A DNA stretch of 5,439 nucleotides. It comes from Chitinophagaceae bacterium. Its GTDB lineage: Bacteria; Bacteroidota; Bacteroidia; Chitinophagales; Chitinophagaceae. The DNA lies in the NCBI GenBank assembly GCA_026785745.1, contig JAJAZO010000077.1, forward strand, positions 1 through 5,439. Reading direction: 5' to 3'. The stretch's first letter is position 1. Every line of letters begins with the position of its first letter. A model generated the notes under the pieces. It made no database searches and had not been told where the DNA came from. It was given only the letters and a program-made list of their open reading frames with translations. The position numbers were made by a program, and so were the translations under genes. Below are positions 1 to 5,439 of the stretch, piece after piece.

Positions 1-531
1 ATTAACCCGCATTTTTTATTCAATAACCTGAACGTACTTTCAGGAATGGTAATAAAAGATAACCCGGAAGCCAATCATTTTTTTGAAGAGTTCTCAAAAG
101 TGTACCGTTACATATTGAATAACCAGGAAAAAGAGCTGGTGGAGCTTCGTTCGGAACTGGAATTTGTTCAACCCTATATTTTTTTGTTGAAAAAAAGATT
201 TGATGAGGGGCTTACTATATCTCTCAATATACCGGAGCATTATAAGTCTTATCATGTGGTGCCGGCTGCTTTGCAGATGCTGATTGAAAATGCTATTAAA
301 CATAATATTGTTTCCCGCCATAAACCGCTGCATATTTATATTCATGCCAATGGAAACAATACGATGATCGTTTCCAATAATCTGCAGTTGCGGCAAACCG
401 GGGAACCTTCTACTAAAATCGGGCTGCAGAATATCCGCAAGCGGTATGAACTGATCAGCGGCCGGGAAATTGAAGTAAAGGAAACGGTAACAACTTTTGA
501 AGTAACACTGCCCCTGTTAAACCTAAACTGA
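1..531 (+). CDS. LytS/YehU-type sensor histidine kinase, C-terminal part (5' end outside window)
   Basis: This is the catalytic end of a membrane sensor kinase that would autophosphorylate and pass the phosphate to the adjacent LytTR regulator. The reading frame is open from base 1, so the coding region extends left of the first ATG at 46. The first visible residues read INPHFLFNNLNVLSG, the phospho-acceptor motif of the His_kinase family (PF06580), with the histidine at visible residue 4. An N-box follows at about residues 88-103 (MLIENAIKHN, Asn97), then a G-box at about 139-145 (KIGLQNIRKRY) of the HATPase fold. The D-box position reads VSNN rather than the usual D-x-G, as I recall for many Bacteroidota members. 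The sensor and transmembrane portion is missing, so the stimulus cannot be inferred. It ends in TGA 5 bp before the regulator, which indicates one operon. Confidence 0.93.
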   Translation: MNPHFLFNNLNVLSGMVIKDNPEANHFFEEFSKVYRYILNNQEKELVELRSELEFVQPYIFLLKKRFDEGLTISLNIPEHYKSYHVVPAALQMLIENAIKHNIVSRHKPLHIYIHANGNNTMIVSNNLQLRQTGEPSTKIGLQNIRKRYELISGREIEVKETVTTFEVTLPLLNLN

Positions 532-536
532 TCCGT

Positions 537-1289
537 ATGAAAGTGATAATTGTGGAGGATGAAAAACTGGCTGCTGAAAGATTGCAAACATTATTGAGTG
601 AATATGATGCTTCCATAGAAGTAATTGCCTGTTTGGAAAGCATTGAAGAAACAGTACAATACCTGAAAAAGAGTGCCCATCCGGATGTATTGCTGCTGGA
701 CATCCACCTCTCTGATGGACATAGCTTTGAAATATTCAAACAAGTAAGTTATAATAAGCCGGTTATTTTTACCACCGCCTATGATCAATATGCACTCGAA
801 GCATTTAAAATGTTCAGTATTGATTATATACTGAAACCAGTAACAGGAGAGGCACTGGCAACGGCTATCAATAAATTAAAATCCGTTTCTGTTACTTTTT
901 CGGCCATTGATTTTACTACAATGCTGCCGGAGTTGAGAGGGCAGCGATATAAAAAACGCTTTCTCGGAAAAGTGGGGCAGCGGTTATTTTTTATTAATAC
1001 AATGGATATTTGTTTTTTCCAGGCGGATAATAAAATTGTGTACCTGGTAGATAAGGAAGGCAACCGCTATGTGGTAGAACATACTATGGACAGCCTGGAA
1101 GAGCAGCTGGATCCTCAACAATTTTTCCGGCTCAACCGGAGTTTTATTGTTTCCATTGATGCCATTCAACAGGTTAAGCCCTATTATAACAGTCGCCTGA
1201 AGTTGTCGGTAAAATGTGTTACCAACCAGGAAGATATGGTGGTAAGCAGAGACCGGGTCGCTGACTTTAAACAATGGGCAGATGCCTGA
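537..1289 (+). CDS. LytTR-family DNA-binding response regulator
   Basis: This is a cytoplasmic response regulator of 250 aa, the usual length for LytR/AlgR types. Residues 1-115 form the receiver: the acidic pocket is Glu7-Asp8, the phospho-acceptor is Asp55 in VLLLDIHLSDG, the switch Thr is about residue 80 in FTTAYDQYA, and Lys100 sits in ILKPV. After a short linker, residues 138-248 form a LytTR domain of beta type, which binds direct repeats in DNA. It is recognised by GKVGQRLFFI, the DICFFQADNKIVYL stretch and the FFRLNRSFIVS motif at 196-206. The ATG at 537 follows the kinase stop by 5 bp, and the protein begins directly with the first receiver beta-strand (MKVIIVEDE), so the start is secure. 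No Shine-Dalgarno is visible. Its targets are unknown. The next gene starts 67 bp later and need not be one of them. Confidence 0.95.
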   Translation: MKVIIVEDEKLAAERLQTLLSEYDASIEVIACLESIEETVQYLKKSAHPDVLLLDIHLSDGHSFEIFKQVSYNKPVIFTTAYDQYALEAFKMFSIDYILKPVTGEALATAINKLKSVSVTFSAIDFTTMLPELRGQRYKKRFLGKVGQRLFFINTMDICFFQADNKIVYLVDKEGNRYVVEHTMDSLEEQLDPQQFFRLNRSFIVSIDAIQQVKPYYNSRLKLSVKCVTNQEDMVVSRDRVADFKQWADA

Positions 1290-1356
1290 AAGAGTAGCAT
1301 ATCTTATCCGTACCGTTTCCTGATTAAATCCTAATTTCCATTTCTACTAAATAAAA

Positions 1357-1971
1357 ATGGCGTACCAGGCACATCTTTACAAAGACAAAAAATTAAAGAG
1401 GCTGATTGAAAACAGCGAACCACACCACTTAAAGAAACGAAAGAACCTTTGCATCTATCTATGTGCTTCCATAATGAGCCAGCAGCTTTCAACCAAAGTA
1501 GCAGATATTATTTACAAAAGGTTTATTGCACTGTATGCCGGCAAAGAACCAACACCACAACAAATACTGGCTACACCATCCGAAACATTAAGAGGTATTG
1601 GATTGAGCAATAATAAAGTGAGTTACATAAAAAATGTAGCGCAGTTTGAAATTGACTTTGGTATGGATGCAAAGAAGCTGGCCAGAATGAGTAACGAAGA
1701 AGTGATTGATTATTTGATTGTAATTAAAGGAGTAGGAAGATGGACGGTAGAAATGCTGCTGATGTTTGCCCTCGGCCGGGAAGATGTGTTTGCTGTAGAT
1801 GATCTTGGGATTCAAAATGCAATGATCAGTTTATATAAAATAGACAAGAGCGATAAGAAAAAACTAAAGGAGGAGATGGTGCGGCTGTCTGCTAAATGGA
1901 GCCCATATCGGACCTATGCCTGTGTACATTTATGGAGATGGAAGGATAATGCTACAGCAGTGAAGAAATAG
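1357..1971 (+). CDS. DNA-3-methyladenine glycosylase (AlkA/Mag1-like, HhH-GPD superfamily)
   Basis: This base-excision repair enzyme removes alkylated purines such as 3-methyladenine from DNA. It has 204 aa, similar to compact Mag-type enzymes and lacking the extra N-terminal domain of E. coli AlkA. The SIMSQQLSTKVA motif at about 38-49 is typical of this branch. The helix-hairpin-helix is at about 120-133 (LIVIKGVGRWTVEM). It is followed by DVFAVDDLGIQNAM at 143-156, where Asp149 aligns with the catalytic aspartate of AlkA. The C-terminal KWSPYRTYACVHLWRWKD is also characteristic. There is no iron-sulfur Cys cluster, which argues against an Nth/MutY-type enzyme. The ATG at 1357 lies in an A-rich context without a Shine-Dalgarno, and the 67 bp gap upstream suggests its own promoter. 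It converges with the minus-strand dehydrogenase. The family is secure; the exact substrate range is inferred. Confidence 0.93.
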   Translation: MAYQAHLYKDKKLKRLIENSEPHHLKKRKNLCIYLCASIMSQQLSTKVADIIYKRFIALYAGKEPTPQQILATPSETLRGIGLSNNKVSYIKNVAQFEIDFGMDAKKLARMSNEEVIDYLIVIKGVGRWTVEMLLMFALGREDVFAVDDLGIQNAMISLYKIDKSDKKKLKEEMVRLSAKWSPYRTYACVHLWRWKDNATAVKK

Positions 1972-2150
1972 ATATATTAATCCTACGTTTCCGGTTCATT
2001 ACAACAACAAACATTTGGAATGAAAATGTCATTATTGAGTTTGTTGTAAAGTGTGGTTACACTATCACACCTGCCCAATCTGCTGCATTTATCTTATTTA
2101 AAACAATACAAAGTGGAAAAGATACTTTCTATAAGGGTAATTAGCACTCT

Positions 2151-2182
2151 AATAAAAAAGAAACCAGTCTCCAGGTTCCTCA
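2151..2182 (-). terminator. Rho-independent terminator of the KdnB-like gene
   Basis: Read on the minus strand, GGAACC (2179-2174) pairs with GGTTTC (2165-2160), including one G-U, around an 8-nt loop (TGGAGACT). It is followed at once by six T's (2159-2154) and ATT. The stem can extend outward by A-U, G-U and A-U pairs. It lies about 32-35 bp past the dehydrogenase stop codon, where a terminator is expected. The T-run exists only on the minus-strand side, so it should not act on the converging glycosylase gene. Confidence 0.7.
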
Positions 2183-2213
2183 AAATCCGTTTATAATCCC
2201 ACAAACAGTGATT

Positions 2214-3305
2214 CTATAATTTCTCAAACAGTTTCCTCAATTTTTCTCTCGTCATTATTTTTTCCCAGTCTTTGCCGAGTGCATTTTCCCACAGCGGTTT
2301 CATACCCAAAGAAACATTTATCATTTTCTCAAAATCATTGTCGCTTAATCCGTTGCAAATACCAACAGGAATTTCAATCTTATTTTTCTCCACCATGTGC
2401 TTAAATTCTTTTACTCCTTCCGGATAATATTCTTCGAGGTGATTCATCACAATACAATTTCCAATACCATGTTTGGTGCCGAGTAAATAACTAAGACCAT
2501 AGCTTACCGCATGGGCCACACCCACTTGTGAGTATGCAATGCTCATACCGCCTGCATACGAAGCCATCATCAATTTATCATCACAATCATTTGTCCATTC
2601 GCTTGAATGCACAAACACATCCCGGCAAAGTTGCAATGCTTTTTCACCGTAGCTTTTACTGAATTCGTTCAGATAAGTTCCTTCCAAACTTTCAATACAA
2701 TGTATATAACAATCCATGCCGGTATAGAATCGTTGATTGGCAGGAGCATTGGCCGTAAGCTCCGGGTCAAGAATGATCTGATCAAAAGGAGTGAAATCAG
2801 AATTCATCCCCAGTTTTTTTGTTGGCCCGGTTAATACAGTTGTTCTGGAAACTTCGGCACCGGTACCGCTTAGTGTCGGGATACCGGCTTTGTATACACC
2901 GGCATGTTGCACTAAATCCCAGCCCTGGTAATCGGCGGAAGAGCCGGGGTTTTTCATCATCAGCGAAACGGCTTTTGCTAAATCCATGGTGGAGCCGCCA
3001 CCAATTCCGATAACACCACTCACAGTTCCAAACTCATCTTTTAGTTGCTGCGCCAGTTTATCTACATAAGTGGTTTTGGGTTCATAGGTAACATCAACAA
3101 AAATTACTTTATCGTTTCCCCGAACGGGAATACGGTTGATTAATGGTTTGCCATTGCCACCGGATTCTGCGGAGAAGAAATGATCAACCAAAAAAACCAT
3201 TGGCCTGTTTTCTTTGCGATGCGGGGCAATGATTTCATCTAACTGATTAAACGAACCACGACCATAGACTACATAGCCGACCATTTTAAAATTGCGAAAA
3301 GCCAT
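2214..3305 (-). CDS. kdnB: Iron-containing alcohol dehydrogenase, KdnB-like (3-deoxy-D-manno-octulosonate 8-oxidase)
   Basis: This is a group III metal-dependent, NAD(P)-linked alcohol dehydrogenase of 363 aa. In Shewanella, KdnB oxidises the C8 hydroxyl of Kdo and the aminotransferase KdnA then makes 8-amino-Kdo for LPS. From the start at 3305, the nucleotide-binding GIGGGSTMD is at 100-108 and GIPTLSGTGAE at 141-151. The metal ligands are Asp198 and His202 (TGMDCYIHCIESLEG), His265 and His279 (KHGIGN). The position four residues after His265, a His in FucO, is Tyr269. The subfamily call rests on remembered similarity to Shewanella KdnB across GPTKKLGMNSD, YQGWDLV, CIESLEGTYLNEFSKSYGEKA and the HAVSYGLSYLLG region. 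The frame is open up to an ATG at 3356, but those 17 residues come from the intergenic repeat region and are not family-like. MAFRNFKMVGYVVYGRGSF is the normal family start. No kdnA lies nearby. A generic FeADH is the alternative. Confidence 0.85.
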   Translation of the reverse strand: MAFRNFKMVGYVVYGRGSFNQLDEIIAPHRKENRPMVFLVDHFFSAESGGNGKPLINRIPVRGNDKVIFVDVTYEPKTTYVDKLAQQLKDEFGTVSGVIGIGGGSTMDLAKAVSLMMKNPGSSADYQGWDLVQHAGVYKAGIPTLSGTGAEVSRTTVLTGPTKKLGMNSDFTPFDQIILDPELTANAPANQRFYTGMDCYIHCIESLEGTYLNEFSKSYGEKALQLCRDVFVHSSEWTNDCDDKLMMASYAGGMSIAYSQVGVAHAVSYGLSYLLGTKHGIGNCIVMNHLEEYYPEGVKEFKHMVEKNKIEIPVGICNGLSDNDFEKMINVSLGMKPLWENALGKDWEKIMTREKLRKLFEKL

Positions 3306-3320
3306 GAAAAGAAATTTGGT

Positions 3321-3420
3321 TACGAAATTACATGAAATAAATACAGGGTTAGCCACGAATGAATACTAATTGACACGAAGAATACAGATTGGCCACAGAT
3401 TAACACGGAGTAAACACAGG
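3321..3420. repeat. Degenerate intergenic repeat with about 10-bp phasing (CACRGA-type units)
   Basis: The intergenic stretch between the dehydrogenase and the GH32 gene carries related short words at near-helical spacing: CACGAA at 3354 and 3374, TACAGATT at 3383, CACAGATT at 3394, CACGGA at 3404 and CACAGG at 3415. Weaker matches continue to the left (ACAGGG at 3343, GAAATA at 3334, CGAAAT at 3324). The spacings are 20, about 10, about 10, 10 and 11 bp. It resembles the CACAGATTAACACGGAT-like intergenic filler I recall from Bacteroidota genomes, but I cannot verify that match here. No open frame with protein-like character is visible in it. Confidence 0.5.
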
Positions 3421-3436
3421 GCTCCAGCTTAGAGAC

Positions 3437-3463
3437 AAAAACCCTTTTCCACAGTGGAAAAAA
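3437..3463 (-). terminator. Possible terminator hairpin downstream of the GH32 gene
   Basis: A perfect 17-bp palindrome, TTTTCCACAGTGGAAAA (3445-3461), gives a 7-bp stem. On the minus strand it is followed by GGG and then TTTTT (3441-3437). It lies about 70-90 bp past the GH32 stop. The three G's between stem and T-run make it an imperfect terminator. It could instead be an operator-like dyad. The placement makes it plausible that the GH32 transcript ends here and the dehydrogenase is transcribed separately. Confidence 0.4.
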
Positions 3464-3529
3464 CAAATCCAACTTTATTAAAGTTTGTTGGCCGGGCAGT
3501 GTTCTTTGTGGCTTTATAGGAAACAGATT

Positions 3530-5017
3530 TTACCAGATAGACTTTATATCCCACATTTTCAGGAATACAATAGTTGACCGGCCACCATTGCTAAATAGCT
3601 CTATACCGCTATTGCTTTCGGAAGAAAATAATTGTGCTGTTAAAACAACTTCACCATCGTTTACAAAAACTTCGACGATACTATGGTCATAAAAAATATG
3701 CAGTTGCATTTTTTTACTTTTTAGGGAAACAGGTGCTTCAAAACGGCTAAGAGAGGAAAAATTTTTATTAAATCCTGTTTGTTCTGTTTTACTTCTGTCT
3801 ATATAAACTGTTTGCTTTATAGCATCATACCCAATTTCAAAATAACTATTGTTGCCCACTGCCAGCCTGACGCCGCTGTTAGCGGCAGAAGGTTCAAAGC
3901 TTAACAGCATTTCCAGTTGTTGCGTTTTTCGGGACAAACTCCTTTTACTAGTAACGCCGGTATTTTTTATTTCTATTGGATTGCTGCGCAATGTTTTTAA
4001 AGCATCAACCGGTTTTTGCAACAACACCCAATCGTTTTTAATCTTTTTTACACTCATGGTTCTTGGTAAAGACATAGCCCCTTTCCATGGTGTAGTAGGA
4101 ATATCATTGGCATATTTCCAGTTATTAATCCAGCCGATAGCCGTTGGTAAATGTGCAGCAGGCAACTGGTTCCAGGCAATGGCCGCATAATAATCAGGTC
4201 CGTAATCGGGACGAACAATTTTATTCACCGGGTTTTCATTGGTAAATGTTTTACCATCAAACTCACCAACAAAATATTGCATGGAAACATTTTGAGAGGT
4301 CTGCAATACCCATTTCTTTTTTCCGGGCTGTCCTTCAATAAGCACCTGTGTTAAATCAGGACATTCCCATACGGCTGCCGTATCACCTACCGGACCAAAA
4401 TCACTTAAATGATTCCAGTCTTTTAAATTTTTAGAAGAATAGAATTGCACAAAATGCTCCACCGGAAACATCAATGCCATTACCCAATAATTTTTTGGCC
4501 CATACCAGAAAATTTTCGGGTCACGGAAATCTTTTTTTCCCAAATCAAGCACCGGATTTTTATTATACTTTGTCCAGGTGATGCCATTGTCTAAACTATA
4601 GGCAATGTGCTGCGATTGGTTTACATTTTCAATATGAGCAGTGTAAACTGCTACCATTGGAATTGAACCATTTTTTCCAAAGCCGCTTGTATTATTTTTA
4701 TCTACCACACAGGTGCCGGAAAAAATCATGGTATCTTTTTCTTCTGCAATAGCAACAGGTAAATGTTTCCAGTGAACAAGGTCTTTGCTGGTGGCATGGG
4801 CCCATGTCATGTGCCCCCATACATTGCCAAAAGGATTATGCTGGTAAAATAAATGATAGGTGCCATTATTATACACCAGACCATTGGGATCGTTGCACCA
4901 ATTTACTGCTGGTGAAAAATGGAACCGTGGGCGGAATTGTTCTTTATATAAACTATTAATTTGTGTAAATGCGTTTAAAGAAAAACAAAGCAACAAAACA
5001 AAAAATGAATTTTTCAT
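3530..5017 (-). CDS. Secreted GH32 fructan/sucrose hydrolase (levanase/inulinase/invertase type)
   Basis: This retaining beta-fructosidase would cut fructose from levan, inulin or sucrose outside the cytoplasm. It has 495 aa. Residues 1-18 form a signal peptide (MKNSFFVLLLCFSLNAFT, cleavage probably just before or after Gln19). The Cys at 11 lacks a proper lipobox, so it is probably periplasmic or exported, not a lipoprotein. The five-bladed propeller spans about 30-345 and has all GH32 signatures: WCNDPNG with nucleophile Asp43, FSGT at 99-102, FRDPKIFW with the transition-state Asp166, and WECPDL with acid/base Glu218. Residues 360-495 form the C-terminal beta-sandwich (HIFYDHSIVEVFVNDG at 440-455). 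The family is certain. Exo versus endo action and the preferred linkage cannot be read from motifs alone. It starts 22 bp after the sugar porter stop, indicating co-transcription from a promoter right of the window. There is no Shine-Dalgarno before the ATG. Confidence 0.96.
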   Translation of the reverse strand: MKNSFFVLLLCFSLNAFTQINSLYKEQFRPRFHFSPAVNWCNDPNGLVYNNGTYHLFYQHNPFGNVWGHMTWAHATSKDLVHWKHLPVAIAEEKDTMIFSGTCVVDKNNTSGFGKNGSIPMVAVYTAHIENVNQSQHIAYSLDNGITWTKYNKNPVLDLGKKDFRDPKIFWYGPKNYWVMALMFPVEHFVQFYSSKNLKDWNHLSDFGPVGDTAAVWECPDLTQVLIEGQPGKKKWVLQTSQNVSMQYFVGEFDGKTFTNENPVNKIVRPDYGPDYYAAIAWNQLPAAHLPTAIGWINNWKYANDIPTTPWKGAMSLPRTMSVKKIKNDWVLLQKPVDALKTLRSNPIEIKNTGVTSKRSLSRKTQQLEMLLSFEPSAANSGVRLAVGNNSYFEIGYDAIKQTVYIDRSKTEQTGFNKNFSSLSRFEAPVSLKSKKMQLHIFYDHSIVEVFVNDGEVVLTAQLFSSESNSGIELFSNGGRSTIVFLKMWDIKSIW

Positions 5018-5039
5018 GCTACGCTTTTAGAAATAAAAT

Positions 5040-5439
5040 TTATTCAACAATCAATTTCTTTTCCAATTCTTCTAAGGACACACCTTTGGTTTCAGGAACT
5101 TTTGTGAACACCCAGATAAGTTGCAGAACCATCATGCCCGCAAAAAAAGCAAATATTATCCAGGGATTGTCTTTTAACAACCCATCATTCCTGTCGAGGA
5201 ACACCGGCGTAATTAATGTAATGATAGCGGCAAAGACCCAATGCACACTGGCACCGAATGATTGGCCCATTGCCCTGACTTTATTGGGAAATATTTCAGC
5301 AATAAATACCCAGATAACTGCACCTTGTCCTATGGCATGTGCTGCTATAAATATCATTAATGACATTAATAAAAATCCGGCACCGGCATGAGAATAGAAG
5401 GACCATGCTACCAACCCAAGGCTTAATATATATCCGAAT
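5040..5439 (-). CDS. MFS sugar porter, C-terminal part (5' end outside window)
   Basis: This is the C-terminal 132 residues of an inner-membrane sugar transporter of the major facilitator superfamily, sugar porter family. The frame is open to the right edge, so no start codon lies in the window; a TTG at 5414 is internal. Three hydrophobic helices fit TM10-TM12: about visible residues 19-50, 60-80 and 92-112. The signature AEIFPNKVRAMG (47-58) is the sugar-porter E-x(2)-P-x(3)-R-x-x-G type motif after TM10, and VPETKGVSLEELEK (114-127) is the classic PETKG tail after TM12. Placement immediately upstream of the secreted GH32 gene suggests import of fructose, or possibly glucose or sucrose. This matches the permease/GH32 pairing in Bacteroides fructan loci. 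The substrate is inferred from context only. It ends in TAA, 22 bp before the GH32 start. Confidence 0.92.
   Translation of the reverse strand, partial: FGYILSLGLVAWSFYSHAGAGFLLMSLMIFIAAHAIGQGAVIWVFIAEIFPNKVRAMGQSFGASVHWVFAAIITLITPVFLDRNDGLLKDNPWIIFAFFAGMMVLQLIWVFTKVPETKGVSLEELEKKLIVE

Noticed and set aside
1290..1356. LytTR-binding direct repeats or a promoter before the glycosylase gene.
   Set aside because: The 67 bp are AT-rich but show no convincing paired repeat or good promoter consensus.
2049..2070. Inverted repeat GTGTG...CACAC downstream of the glycosylase gene as its terminator.
   Set aside because: The stem is only 5 bp with a 10-nt loop and no T-run follows on the plus strand, so it cannot be supported as an intrinsic terminator.
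2607..3013. Plus-strand open frames opposite the dehydrogenase (2607-2834 and 2819-3013).
   Set aside because: They are antisense shadows of a clear FeADH gene with no recognisable domain and no supporting start context.
3323..3330. TAATTTCG on the minus strand as a Bacteroidota-type -7 promoter box (TAnnTTTG) for the dehydrogenase gene.
   Set aside because: It has one mismatch and no TTG-type -33 box at suitable spacing, and AT-rich DNA gives such matches by chance.
3849..4354. Plus-strand open frames opposite the GH32 gene, including a hydrophobic one.
   Set aside because: They lie wholly antisense to conserved GH32 motifs, and the hydrophobicity is a by-product of complementary codons.
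4985..4987. Cys11 of the GH32 signal peptide as a lipoprotein acylation site.
   Set aside because: The preceding residues are LLL, without the small residue at -1 of a lipobox, and the Cys sits inside the hydrophobic core, which continues after it.
4969..5391. Plus-strand open frame of 140 codons across the GH32/permease junction.
   Set aside because: It is antisense to the signal peptide of GH32 and to the sugar porter, both of which show strong family motifs.

Overview
The window looks like a piece of a Bacteroidota chromosome, most likely from the Chitinophagaceae or a related group. This is an inference from gene content and style. It carries a LytS-type histidine kinase paired with a LytTR regulator, a secreted GH32 glycosidase next to a sugar-porter permease, and AT-rich start regions with no Shine-Dalgarno sequence before any of the four starts visible here. 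No RNA gene, CRISPR array, insertion sequence or phage gene was found.

Layout. Bases 1-1289 (+) hold a two-component pair: the C-terminal part of a sensor kinase, cut by the left edge just before its phospho-accepting histidine, and a complete LytTR response regulator starting 5 bp after the kinase stop. Bases 1357-1971 (+) encode an AlkA/Mag-type DNA-3-methyladenine glycosylase. It faces a minus-strand iron-containing alcohol dehydrogenase (2214-3305) that closely resembles KdnB, the Kdo 8-oxidase. A hairpin plus T-run about 32 bp past the dehydrogenase stop is a good intrinsic terminator for that gene. Bases 3306-3529 are non-coding and hold a degenerate repeat of about 10 bp and two neighbouring palindromes. 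Bases 3530-5439 (-) hold a GH32 fructan/sucrose hydrolase with a signal peptide, preceded at 22 bp by the C-terminal end of an MFS sugar porter that runs off the right edge.

How the genes fit together. The right-hand pair is a coherent small catabolic unit: GH32 releases fructose or glucose outside the cytoplasm and the permease imports it. The kinase/regulator pair is a self-contained signalling unit with an unknown input. The glycosylase (alkylation repair) and the KdnB-like enzyme (possible LPS inner-core sugar modification) look like independent housekeeping or accessory genes. Nothing here makes a convincing new multi-gene system. The points most worth following up are the KdnB-like gene with no aminotransferase partner beside it, the helically phased intergenic repeat, and an ATG-less open stretch after the glycosylase.
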